Assembly (NCBI GenBank): GCA_964364145.1
Contig: CAYILC010000015.1
Location: 1-16,485, forward strand
DNA length: 16,485 nt
Direction of reading: 5' to 3'
Origin: CAYILC01 sp964364145
Lineage (GTDB): Bacteria; Patescibacteriota; Microgenomatia; UBA1400; UBA12028
Shown here: one piece after another, positions 7,170-14,620 of the stretch
Numbering within the stretch: position 1 is the stretch's first letter
Layout: the number at the start of each line of letters is the position of its first letter
Made by a program: the position numbers and the translations under genes
Notes under the pieces: model-generated
What the model saw: the letters and a program-made list of their open reading frames with translations, nothing else
What the model was told of the DNA's origin: nothing
Databases searched by the model: none

Positions 7170-8323
7170 TACACAACCTTTGGACGTTCGCTCATCGTGT
7201 CTTTGTTAATTATTTTATCCAAAATTTCCCACCGCTTTTTTTTCACGGAATGTGGGACATCATCAGGATAGATTCTCCATGCGGCGGTTCCCGGTCTTGG
7301 AGAGTACATTGCCACGAATCCAATTTTCCATTGAACTTTTTTCGCAAGGTCAACGGTTTCATTAAAATCGTCATCGGTCTCTCCCGGAAAACCAACAATA
7401 ATATCGGTGCCAATCACCACGTTTGCAACCTTGTCTCTCAATTTTTTTACCAAATCGAGATAGTTTTTCTTGGTGTACCCGCGATTCATGCGATAGAGTA
7501 CGTTGTCGCTACCGGATTGAACGGGAAGATGGACATATCGATCAATTTTCTTGTTGCAAGCGATCTCGTTAATAAGTTCATCGTGGAAATCCCAAGGGTT
7601 GCTGGTAATAAATCGAACGATGTTAATTCCGGGGACTTTGGTTATGGCTTGCAGTAACTTTACAAACGGCGGAGTTTTATGTGTTTGCAAGTATTGCGAT
7701 TGATTGTTTGGTAAGTCTTCGCGAGTAAACGGAACATCTTTGCGAAGCAAGAGTTTGCGGAATCCGATGCCAACTTTTTCCAACCCCCAAGAATTCACAT
7801 TTTGTCCAATCAGCGTTACTTCGGTGAAGCCGTTTTTGGCAAGACCGCGAACCTCGGTTAAAATATCTTTCATCGGTCGTGACTGCTCGCGACCGCGCGA
7901 GTATGGAACAATACAAAATGTGCAAAACGAGTTGCATCCGGCCGAGATCGGAATCCATGCGTGTTTTTTGTCTTTTCGCACAACAGCGCTGTTGAAACCC
8001 ACTTCATTAATTGGAAGTATCTCATCTAATGCAGGAATCATTTCGTAGAGCTTCTTGTCTCCGTGGTGCGTCATGCACCCGGTTAAAATAATCTTTGGCT
8101 TTTTTTGCTTCAATAATTGAAAGTATTTGGCAACATTAAAAATGAATGAACGCGCGCGATGTTCGGCACGTTCACGAATGGCACACGTATTCACAATAAT
8201 TTCATCGGCAGTTTTCCACGACTTTGCTATGGTGTAACCACGAGCCTCGTAGTCACCAGCAATGCGCTCGGAATCCGATTTGTTCGCTTGACAGCCGAAT
8301 GTGTGGATGTAATAGGTTGGCAT
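7169..8323 (-). CDS. miaB: tRNA-2-methylthio-N6-dimethylallyladenosine synthase, lacking the TRAM domain
   Basis: MiaB is a radical-SAM enzyme that adds a methylthio group to C2 of i6A37, giving ms2i6A. The start at 8323 (MPTYYIHTFGCQANKSD) is chosen because the family begins this way. The N-terminal iron-sulfur domain has cysteines at about 11, 47 and 83 (TFGCQ, VNTCAIRERA, LTGCM). The radical-SAM cluster is SAGCNSFCTFCIVPYSRGRE (cysteines 130, 134, 137), and the core includes HLPVQSGSDNVLYRMNRGYT and DIIVGFPGETDDDF. The protein is 384 residues and stops right after the radical-SAM domain (ending SERPKVV), so the usual C-terminal tRNA-binding TRAM domain is absent. About 30 extra residues (near 183-215) follow QNVNSWG. 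It overlaps miaA. MtaB or RimO are less likely because miaA is adjacent. Confidence 0.93.
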   Translation of the reverse strand: MPTYYIHTFGCQANKSDSERIAGDYEARGYTIAKSWKTADEIIVNTCAIRERAEHRARSFIFNVAKYFQLLKQKKPKIILTGCMTHHGDKKLYEMIPALDEILPINEVGFNSAVVRKDKKHAWIPISAGCNSFCTFCIVPYSRGREQSRPMKDILTEVRGLAKNGFTEVTLIGQNVNSWGLEKVGIGFRKLLLRKDVPFTREDLPNNQSQYLQTHKTPPFVKLLQAITKVPGINIVRFITSNPWDFHDELINEIACNKKIDRYVHLPVQSGSDNVLYRMNRGYTKKNYLDLVKKLRDKVANVVIGTDIIVGFPGETDDDFNETVDLAKKVQWKIGFVAMYSPRPGTAAWRIYPDDVPHSVKKKRWEILDKIINKDTMSERPKVV

Positions 8324-8332
8324 ATCTGGTGA

Positions 8333-8341
8333 ATTGTACCA
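8333..8341 (-). promoter_or_regulatory. Extended -10 element of the miaB-miaA-AI-2E unit
   Basis: TGGTACAAT on the minus strand lies between the last exporter permease and miaB. Nine bases separate it from the ATG, predicting a transcript with about a three-base leader. No clear -35 is present. It suggests that the tRNA-modification unit is not merely read through from the ABC exporter genes. Confidence 0.45.
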
Positions 8342-8344
8342 CAC

Positions 8345-9142
8345 TTAACTCGAGGCAGAAGTGTATCTTTTGAGTGCTTGATCCCAAGTAAATAGTGATA
8401 GCAAAAACACAAGAATCCCAATTCCAATAGAAATAACAATAAGCGGCCCACTGCTAAAACCAAGCAAGACTTTTGCAGGAACACTCATCATAATCCCAAC
8501 AGGAATCACAAAGGTAATTATTCCACGCAATGGTTCGCGATAGATTTCCATTGGGAACTGCCCCATTTTTGAAAGATCGCGATAGAGCATGATGGTGTTA
8601 TCAATCTCGGTTGAAACAATACCAACGCATAGCACGAAAATATGAAATGCCAACGAGATTAATAATCCGTTTGCCAACAAGAGCAAATACAACATAACAT
8701 GCTGTAATGTTAGGTGAGGTAATGCAACTGCAATGTACCAAGCAGAAAAAATCGTGAGAGGAATAAAAAGAAGAACATCATTAAAATCTGGAGATCCTGC
8801 TAAAGATCGAAATAAGGGACTGATGGGTCGAATTAAGAAGAAATCAAACTCGCCACTGCGCACCTTACCCGACAACATATACACTCCACGCAGAAACATC
8901 TGTGCAACTACGTCAATATAGTTAAAGGTTAAATAGAAGATAAGTGCCTCATCTATGGTGTAGCCTGCGATACTTTTTGTGTTGTTTTTCAGCAATAAAA
9001 GTATGACGAAAAATGACAAAAATCGAATGATCTTTCCAATGAAAAAGAAAATCATCGACATTTTCGTAGAGAACTGATTTAAAAGTTCGTACTTTGCGAA
9101 GGTTAACCAAATGCCGGTGTATTTTTTTAGTGTAGTAAGCAT
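8345..9142 (-). CDS. ABC-2 type exporter permease (second member of the downstream pair)
   Basis: The protein is 265 residues from the ATG at 9142, which has a GGGCGGTGA ribosome-binding site and sits one base after the stop of the preceding permease. About six membrane helices are present, and the family pattern SGEFDFFLIRPISPLFRSL follows the second or third of them. This fits the COG3694-type half of the ABC-2 permeases (ABC2_membrane_6 group). The C-terminus is KRYTSASS, nearly the same ending as in the other three permeases of this locus. It probably pairs with the 9144-9968 protein and the shared ATPase to export an unknown substrate. No substrate-binding protein gene is present, as expected for an exporter. 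Confidence 0.9.
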   Translation of the reverse strand: MLTTLKKYTGIWLTFAKYELLNQFSTKMSMIFFFIGKIIRFLSFFVILLLLKNNTKSIAGYTIDEALIFYLTFNYIDVVAQMFLRGVYMLSGKVRSGEFDFFLIRPISPLFRSLAGSPDFNDVLLFIPLTIFSAWYIAVALPHLTLQHVMLYLLLLANGLLISLAFHIFVLCVGIVSTEIDNTIMLYRDLSKMGQFPMEIYREPLRGIITFVIPVGIMMSVPAKVLLGFSSGPLIVISIGIGILVFLLSLFTWDQALKRYTSASS

Positions 9143-9143
9143 T

Positions 9144-9968
9144 TCACCGCCCATCCGATGAATATCCACGAATTCCTCTTTTCCATAACAACAAAGCAAA
9201 CAAAGCAAGACCGATAATCCAGCTCATCATTGCGATAAATCCATGGAAAATCTGTCCGGAACTTACTTGTTCCAGCCAGATTTTAGAAGGGAAAAACACT
9301 AAGTATGGAAATGGACTAAAAGACAAAACTTTTACAATTGCAGGGGGGTAAATATCGAGCGGAAAAGTGCTTCCGGAAACAAAAAACATAATCACAAAAA
9401 ATAGAAAGCGTGGAGCCCAAACATCTGGCGACCAAAATGCCAAAAATCCAAAGATCATATTGATGAAGTAGTACATAACAAGTCCTCCAAACACCGCAAG
9501 TGTCGCTATGAGAAGAGTTGCAAGATGTGTTGGCGCAATAAGTGTTGGATGGAAGATGAAATAGAGTGCTATGAGCTCAAACGTTGCAAAAATAACATTC
9601 TGAAATTTGTCGGCGATGTCTCGGCTAAACCAATACACAAAAAACTGCAGTGGTCGAATGAGATACAGCGATAAGTCACCGCTTCGAATAACATTTGGAA
9701 CCTCAATTGTTCGTGAAGAGAGCGTTACAAATCCAACGATATTTGAAATAAAGATATATGTAAGCATTTGTGACCCGTAATATCCAAACACTTGTGGGGT
9801 TGATCGGAAAATCGATTCCCAAAGTGAGATCGCAATCACCATCGACATCATTTGTCGCACCCGCCACATCCAAAAACTCAATGGGTATGCAAAACCATTC
9901 GACCAACTCATGGCGATCACGGCCCAATATTTTTTGAAATGGGCTCTAGCTTTTATTTTGGAAAACAT
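9144..9968 (-). CDS. ABC-2 type exporter permease (first member of the downstream pair)
   Basis: A 274-residue membrane protein with about six helices, matching the COG4587-type half of the family. AVIAMSWSNGFAYPLSFWMWR at the N-terminus and SGDLSLYLIRPLQFF in the first third are typical. The start at 9968 (MFSKIKARAHFKKYW) overlaps the end of the ATPase gene by 23 bp; a longer reading into the ATPase gene is unlikely. No Shine-Dalgarno is seen, so translation probably depends on coupling to the ATPase. The C-terminus is RGYSSDGR, a variant of the shared ending. It belongs with its downstream neighbour, to which it is joined by TGA-A-ATG. Confidence 0.9.
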   Translation of the reverse strand: MFSKIKARAHFKKYWAVIAMSWSNGFAYPLSFWMWRVRQMMSMVIAISLWESIFRSTPQVFGYYGSQMLTYIFISNIVGFVTLSSRTIEVPNVIRSGDLSLYLIRPLQFFVYWFSRDIADKFQNVIFATFELIALYFIFHPTLIAPTHLATLLIATLAVFGGLVMYYFINMIFGFLAFWSPDVWAPRFLFFVIMFFVSGSTFPLDIYPPAIVKVLSFSPFPYLVFFPSKIWLEQVSSGQIFHGFIAMMSWIIGLALFALLLWKRGIRGYSSDGR

Positions 9969-10926
9969 CACGAATGATTGCCTCAATTGGTGGCTCTTCA
10001 ATGTTGATATCGGCAACCGAAAACTTCTCTAAAAGCGCCGCTGCCCGTTTAGAAGCTTCTTTACGCGGTACTAAAATTGTCGCTTGTGGGAAGTCGTAGG
10101 ACTTTACAACACCGATTTTTTCTAACTCGTTTTTGGTTGTTTCTGTTGAAAGCACGACAGACAAAATTTTATTTTTTGCATATTTGTCGATAATATTTTG
10201 AAGTACGCCATCAAACAGTTTTTTCCCATGATCAATAATAATAACGCGCTTACAAAGTTCTTTGACATCGTCCATGTAATGACTGGTCAAAATAATCGTG
10301 GCGCCAAATTCTTTGTTGTAATCTCGAATAAAGTCGCGCATCACTTTTTGCATCACCACGTCAAGACCAATGGTCGGTTCGTCCAAGAACAACACTTTTG
10401 GGTTGTGGAGAAGCGCGGCAATGAGCTCGCATTTCATACGCTGACCAAGAGAAAGTTTACGAACTTGGATTTTCAAGACATCTTTCACATCCAACAAATG
10501 TACCAATTTATCTAGAGTGTTATTGTATTGTTTGTCCGGAATCTCGTAGATGGCTTTGTTTAATAAAAAGCTCTCGATAGCAGGTAAGTCCCACCACAAC
10601 TGATTTTTTTGTCCCATCACGAGTGAAAACTGTTTTTGAAACGCAGGCTTGCGATCCCATGGATTATATCCAAGAACCGAGACTTCACCAGAAGTTGGAT
10701 AGAGCAAGCCGGATAAAACTTTAAGAGTCGTTGTTTTTCCTGCTCCATTTGGACCGATAAATCCAATCAACTCACCTTGCTCAATCTCAAAACTGATATC
10801 GTCAACGGCTTTCACTGTTTCGTACGTGCGCGAAAACAAAGCCTTGAGAGATCCAGATAGACCCGGTTCTTTTTTATATACCTTGTAATGCTTTGTTAGG
10901 TTGTTCACGCTGATAACTGTGGACAT
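9946..10926 (-). CDS. ABC exporter ATPase (COG4586 type)
   Basis: This 326-residue protein is the nucleotide-binding subunit that powers the flanking permeases from the cytoplasmic face. Walker A is GPNGAGKT at 58-65, the Q-loop glutamine is Q106 in MGQKNQLWWDLP (a sequence typical of COG4586), the signature is LSLGQ at 158-162 (not LSGGQ), Walker B is VLFLDEP at 178-184, and the switch histidine is H216. A C-terminal regulatory part of about 80 residues follows. The N-terminal insert YKKEPGLSGSLKALFSRTYE is also typical of the family. It is the only ATPase in a locus with four permeases, between the two pairs. A GGAAAG ribosome site precedes the ATG. Confidence 0.95.
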   Translation of the reverse strand: MSTVISVNNLTKHYKVYKKEPGLSGSLKALFSRTYETVKAVDDISFEIEQGELIGFIGPNGAGKTTTLKVLSGLLYPTSGEVSVLGYNPWDRKPAFQKQFSLVMGQKNQLWWDLPAIESFLLNKAIYEIPDKQYNNTLDKLVHLLDVKDVLKIQVRKLSLGQRMKCELIAALLHNPKVLFLDEPTIGLDVVMQKVMRDFIRDYNKEFGATIILTSHYMDDVKELCKRVIIIDHGKKLFDGVLQNIIDKYAKNKILSVVLSTETTKNELEKIGVVKSYDFPQATILVPRKEASKRAAALLEKFSVADINIEEPPIEAIIRDVFQNKS

Positions 10927-10961
10927 ATATTCTTTCCGTTTCCGAATTCCTCTATTCTACA

Positions 10962-11738
10962 TTATGAGCCAACACTTGAATACCTCTTTAACGAGTAGAG
11001 AAAAAAGAGGCGAGTAATAATAAAAAGAATGACGGCAAACACAATCAAAATCACAACCTCGTTCCAGGCGTAGTCATGCAAGAGAAAACGTGTTGGCGTT
11101 GTTGAGATGAGTGCAAGTGGCAAGATTACCGTTAACAGTGTACCCAATGGACCAGAATACACGTCTGATGGAAAGTTCCAGATTCTTCGAAGTGATGGAA
11201 CAATCTCGGTAATGTTTTCAAGTTTTTCAACCCAGAATGTTATGGTCGCGGTGAGAAACCAAAGTAAATAAATAATAAGCAGAACTATCATGAGAAGGAT
11301 AAAAAACATGATGAACTGAAACAGATGTATTTGAGGGAGATACTTTAATGCAAGAAAAATGCCAATACACAATCTGGGCAACTGTGTAAAGCTTGCGTAC
11401 TTTACCGAAAGTTGAAACTGTGGATCGATGGGTTGAACAAGTACAAAATCAAGTTTGCCATCAAAGATCGACTCCACGTATGTTTTAATACTCCGCCAAA
11501 AAAGCCCCCAAGTAGAGCTGTCGATAATCATGTATACGCCGATAAGAAGATACACCTGTGGTTTTGACCATCCGGCAATTGTTGGTGTTTGCAAGAATAT
11601 AATGTCGTAAAAGAGTAGCGCAAATAATGTCCAGAAAAGAGAAACAGCGCTCCACATGATGAAATCTGAACGATACTCGACCATACGCTGGATCGAGATC
11701 TTCATCATTTGTACCCAAATTATCAAGTATTTTTTCAT
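10962..11738 (-). CDS. ABC-2 type exporter permease (second member of the upstream pair)
   Basis: A 258-residue membrane protein with about six helices, COG3694-like. GKLDFVLVQPIDPQFQLS is the family motif, with VQP where the others have IRP or IKP. The N-terminus MKKYLIIWVQMMKISIQRMVEYRSDF fits the family, supporting the start at 11738. The C-terminus is KRYSSVGS. It has no good Shine-Dalgarno site of its own. Its ATG overlaps the stop of a nine-codon mini-ORF that does have one, so translation is probably coupled. It likely forms a heterodimer with the 11766-12569 permease and uses the ATPase encoded 35 bp downstream. Confidence 0.9.
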   Translation of the reverse strand: MKKYLIIWVQMMKISIQRMVEYRSDFIMWSAVSLFWTLFALLFYDIIFLQTPTIAGWSKPQVYLLIGVYMIIDSSTWGLFWRSIKTYVESIFDGKLDFVLVQPIDPQFQLSVKYASFTQLPRLCIGIFLALKYLPQIHLFQFIMFFILLMIVLLIIYLLWFLTATITFWVEKLENITEIVPSLRRIWNFPSDVYSGPLGTLLTVILPLALISTTPTRFLLHDYAWNEVVILIVFAVILFIITRLFFLYSLKRYSSVGS

Positions 11739-11764
11739 AGATCTTTTCGAATATTCGCTCTCAT
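11735..11764 (-). CDS. Putative 9-codon coupling mini-ORF between two permease genes
   Basis: A nine-residue frame (MRANIRKDL) begins at 11764, just after a strong GGGAGG site formed by the last codons of the upstream permease. Its TGA overlaps the ATG of the next permease (ATGA). The next gene otherwise lacks a ribosome site, so this mini-ORF could deliver ribosomes to it. It may instead be a vestige or chance. Confidence 0.35.
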   Translation of the reverse strand: MRANIRKDL

Positions 11765-11765
11765 T

Positions 11766-12569
11766 TTATCCTCCCGCAGAGGTGTATTTCCTCACCGCTT
11801 TTTTCCAAAAAAAATGTGCTAAAAACATGAGTACCGCAACATAGGAAACGAGTATCGCAAATTCGTTGAAAACTCCAGCATTAATCTGCTGTTTTGAAAT
11901 CAAAAGAGCTGGAGTTGCGGTTGCGTATTGAAATGGAAGATATTTTGAGATCTGCCGAAGCCACTGTGGATAAAAAGCAAGCGGTGCAAGTGCTCCGCTA
12001 AAGATACTCGTTACCAACCATCGGAAATGGCCAAAACTATTTGCTTCCTCAATCCAAAAACTTGCCAACACCACAAAAAATGTGAGGCAGAAACTTAATG
12101 CAAATGTAAAGACCATAAATAGAAGTAAAGTAAAAAGTACTGAAAGAGGTATAAGATTTATCTGCACGTATCCTAGGGAAGAAAACACTAATACAACGAC
12201 GCTAAATGGTAATAAAAAAAGAAGGAATGCCATGAATTTTCTCACGAGTGATTGAAGCAGGATAACCAGCGGCATAGGCATAGGCTTAATAAAGTACTGA
12301 TCGATCTTGCTATATCGAACATACTCAACCCAACGTTCGTCAAAATGATTTTCTGTCATGGCAAGAATAACTTGAATTGCGAGGTAATACCCCACAAGCT
12401 GTGAGAATGAAAAATTTGCAATGGTTGGCTTGTCGCGAAAAATAGCGAACCACACAATTGCAAAGACGAGTGTGGGAAAGATGTCTAGGATAACCCACAA
12501 CAATGTTTCCGCTCGCCATTCCAAGGAACGAATAATCTCAAGACGACATAACGCAAACCATTTTTTCAT
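11766..12569 (-). CDS. ABC-2 type exporter permease (first member of the upstream pair)
   Basis: A 267-residue membrane protein with about six helices, COG4587-like, and the first gene of the exporter unit. MKKWFALCRLEIIRSLEWRAETLLWV is a typical start and SKIDQYFIKPMPMPLVIL is the family motif. The C-terminus is RKYTSAGG. The locus order is permease-permease-ATPase-permease-permease, so this protein heads the upstream pair. A perfect TATAAT lies nine bases before the ATG, so its message may be almost leaderless; no Shine-Dalgarno site is seen. The substrate is unknown. Confidence 0.9.
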   Translation of the reverse strand: MKKWFALCRLEIIRSLEWRAETLLWVILDIFPTLVFAIVWFAIFRDKPTIANFSFSQLVGYYLAIQVILAMTENHFDERWVEYVRYSKIDQYFIKPMPMPLVILLQSLVRKFMAFLLFLLPFSVVVLVFSSLGYVQINLIPLSVLFTLLLFMVFTFALSFCLTFFVVLASFWIEEANSFGHFRWLVTSIFSGALAPLAFYPQWLRQISKYLPFQYATATPALLISKQQINAGVFNEFAILVSYVAVLMFLAHFFWKKAVRKYTSAGG

Positions 12570-12578
12570 GATAGGGGT

Positions 12579-12584
12579 ATTATA
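12579..12584 (-). promoter_or_regulatory. -10 element of the ABC exporter operon
   Basis: TATAAT on the minus strand, nine bases before the first permease ATG, predicts a start at about 12572 and a three-base leader. No matching -35 hexamer is obvious. It lies just past the hairpin that follows hup. Confidence 0.5.
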
Positions 12585-12613
12585 TCGAACATTGAAGCGA
12601 AGAGAGATGGAAA

Positions 12614-12674
12614 GAATTCACTCTTTTGCGAGAGGCAATTTGGACGGTTTGCCTCGAGCAGAAGATGTGAATTC
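12614..12674 (-). terminator. Long hairpin immediately after hup (terminator or other structured element)
   Basis: A 61-base imperfect inverted repeat begins two bases after the hup stop. Outer arms GAATTCAC (12614-12621) and GTGAATTC (12667-12674) pair perfectly. TCTTTTGC and GCAGAAGA pair with one wobble, with a one-base bulge between the two blocks. After a two-base mismatch the inner GAGGCAA and TTGCCTC arms close a ten-base loop. In the hup direction the hairpin is followed by TTTCC, a weak T-tract. It is longer than an ordinary intrinsic terminator. Confidence 0.55.
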
Positions 12675-12676
12675 GC

Positions 12677-12952
12677 TTACCAAACAGTTTTTTTGAACGG
12701 TTTTCCAACGCGGAAGTTCACCACGCGGTGTCCTTTGATGGTCTGCCGATTTTCTTCTTTGCCAAACGGCACAACTTGCTTGTCTTTCACTTTACCGAGA
12801 TAGAATGTGCCAAATCCGGAAAGGACAACCTTTTCCCCTTTTTTGAGTGAACGCATTACCTCATCCAAGGAACTTTCTACAGCATCGTTTGCTGCTTTTT
12901 TCGTAAGATGTGCTTTCTTTGCAACTATGTCGATAAGATCTGACTTTGTCAT
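12677..12952 (-). CDS. hup: HU-family histone-like DNA-binding protein
   Basis: HU is a small dimeric protein that bends and compacts DNA. From the ATG at 12952, preceded by AAAGGAG, the protein is 91 residues, the family's normal length; a 17-codon upstream extension is rejected. The helical N-terminal half is typical (MTKSDLIDIVAKKAHLTKKAANDAV) and VVLSGFGTFYLGKV at about 42-55 is the HU core. The DNA-binding arm is unusual: the normal RNP tip is replaced by a segment reading GKEENRQTIKGHRVVNF. The family's final F-x-x-GKxxK is present as FRVGKPFKKTV. It follows rny by 84 nt and may share its transcript. A long hairpin comes directly after its stop. HU rather than IHF is inferred, as no partner subunit is present. 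Confidence 0.93.
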   Translation of the reverse strand: MTKSDLIDIVAKKAHLTKKAANDAVESSLDEVMRSLKKGEKVVLSGFGTFYLGKVKDKQVVPFGKEENRQTIKGHRVVNFRVGKPFKKTVW

Positions 12953-13036
12953 ACGCTCTCCTTTATATATTGATATATTCGACGGCAGTGCAATCGAACT
13001 CAATTAAGCTTAGCGATTTTTCCCGCATAAATCAAG

Positions 13037-14620
13037 CTACTTCGCCACATCTACGCTTCTTACCTCGCGAATCACGGTAACAGTCACTGTTCCAGGATAG
13101 GTCATCTCGGCTTGTACACGATCTTTAATCTTGTGCGAGAGCACAACTGCATCATCATCTTTTGAGGTGTCCGGATTCAATATAACGCGAACCTCGCGAC
13201 CTGCCTGAATAGCATATGCCTCGCGAACGGAATCATAACTTTTTGCGATAGTCTCAAGATTGGTCAAGCGTTTCACATACTCGTCATAGTTTTCGTATCG
13301 AGCACCCGGACGAGCGCCGGAAATTGCGTCGGCAATATACACAAGCACGGACTCGTTTGAGGTGAACGGTGTATCTTCGTGATGCTGTTCTACACAGTCA
13401 ATCACGACTTGCGGAATACGGTACTTTTTGAGCAGATTCACGCCAAGTTCAACGTGACTGCCCTCCTCATCATTGACGACTTTGCCGATATCATGAAGCA
13501 AACACCCAAGTTTTACCACCTCAACATTTGCGCCAATTTCTTGGGCAAGCGCCATACCAATTCTGGTTTCTTCCAGTGTGTGGGCGATGAGATTTTGGCC
13601 ATATGAGAAGCGATACTTGAAGCGCCCAAGAATTTGCATGAGATCTGCTGGCAGGTTGTAGATGCCAACTGCATGACAGAGCTTCTTGCCTTCTTCGTAC
13701 ATGACCTTTTGCAACTCTGATGTCACCTTTTGAACAGTTTCCTCAATGCGAGTTGGCTGGATACGGCCGTCCTTAATGAGGTGCTCAAGCGTGATGCGAG
13801 CAATTTCTCTGCGGACCGGATCAAAACACGACAAGCGAACTTGGCCTGGTTGATCGTCCAAATCGACGTCAACACCGGTGATAAGTTCAAAAGAGCGAAT
13901 ATTTCGGCCATCTTTGCCGATAATGCGACCTTTTACTTCATCGTCCGCAATCTTCACAATAGAAACGGTGTACTCTGGCACGTACTCGGTTGCACCGTGT
14001 TTCATGGCATCGATGAGAATCTCGCGCGCTTTATCATCGGACTCTTCTTTGGCCTTGTTCTCGGCCGCTTGGATCATTTGCGCGGTATCTTTTGCAAGCT
14101 CGGTTTCTAAGTTTTCAAGAATTTGCTGTTTTGCCTGGTCACGAGTGAGCCCGGCAACATGCTCGAGTTTTTTCACGAATTGATTGCGCAAAGTCTCGAT
14201 TTCCTCTTTGAGTTTCTCGATGTTCGCGCGTTTAGTTTCTAACTCTTTATCCCGATCATCCAAGAGTTTTAGTCGGGCGTCGATGGAAGAAAGTTTTTGA
14301 TCTAAAGATCGCTCTTTATCGCTGATTTCCTGTCGAAGTAGCCGAGCCTCGCGTTCTGCTTTCTCGCGGATCGCGAGCGCCTCGTCTTTTGCCTCGACGA
14401 TAATCTCTCGGGCTCGCGCCTGCGCTTCGCGAAGTTGCGCATCGTCCATTGGTACAGATTGACGTTGTGGCTGTGGTGAGGCCAGAACCTGTTTTTGTAG
14501 CGGAATAACCCTAGGTTGACTTTTTACTTGAATCGATTTCTTTTGTTGACGTTGCGGTTGAAATCCACCTTGCTTTTTCGGCTGTGCGAACATGCTTGAA
14601 ATTGTTCCAAAGAATGACAT
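13037..14620 (-). CDS. rny: Ribonuclease Y, without the usual N-terminal membrane helix
   Basis: RNase Y is an endoribonuclease that starts mRNA decay in many bacteria. The order of parts is normal: a long charged coiled coil (about 60-200), a KH domain with GRIIGKDGRN at 231-240, and an HD domain with H347 and LLHDIGK at 374-380 (H376, D377), ending in the family's C-terminal strand region. Length (527) is usual. The N-terminus is not: in place of a membrane helix it has MSFFGTISSMFAQPKKQGGF and a glutamine- and proline-rich stretch to about residue 58. The start at 14620 has AAAGGAG before it, and no upstream in-frame hydrophobic segment is apparent. A good promoter lies about 160 bases upstream. 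Confidence 0.95.
   Translation of the reverse strand: MSFFGTISSMFAQPKKQGGFQPQRQQKKSIQVKSQPRVIPLQKQVLASPQPQRQSVPMDDAQLREAQARAREIIVEAKDEALAIREKAEREARLLRQEISDKERSLDQKLSSIDARLKLLDDRDKELETKRANIEKLKEEIETLRNQFVKKLEHVAGLTRDQAKQQILENLETELAKDTAQMIQAAENKAKEESDDKAREILIDAMKHGATEYVPEYTVSIVKIADDEVKGRIIGKDGRNIRSFELITGVDVDLDDQPGQVRLSCFDPVRREIARITLEHLIKDGRIQPTRIEETVQKVTSELQKVMYEEGKKLCHAVGIYNLPADLMQILGRFKYRFSYGQNLIAHTLEETRIGMALAQEIGANVEVVKLGCLLHDIGKVVNDEEGSHVELGVNLLKKYRIPQVVIDCVEQHHEDTPFTSNESVLVYIADAISGARPGARYENYDEYVKRLTNLETIAKSYDSVREAYAIQAGREVRVILNPDTSKDDDAVVLSHKIKDRVQAEMTYPGTVTVTVIREVRSVDVAK

Noticed and set aside
7169..7260. Frameshift at the end of miaB as the reason for its missing TRAM domain
   Set aside because: The stop and the miaA start share a base (TAATG), a typical native coupling, and miaA follows at once, leaving no room for TRAM coding sequence.
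7148..7657. Plus-strand open frame of 169 codons
   Set aside because: It is antisense to miaB and miaA, both supported by clear motifs; no ribosome site or family resemblance.
12964..12993. TTGCAC-N18-TATATA as a hup promoter
   Set aside because: Its predicted start would fall at the end of the strong Shine-Dalgarno sequence and cut it off, so it is not supported.
13730..14110. Plus-strand open frames of about 100-126 codons opposite rny
   Set aside because: They mirror the RNase Y coiled-coil and KH coding region and have no supporting features.
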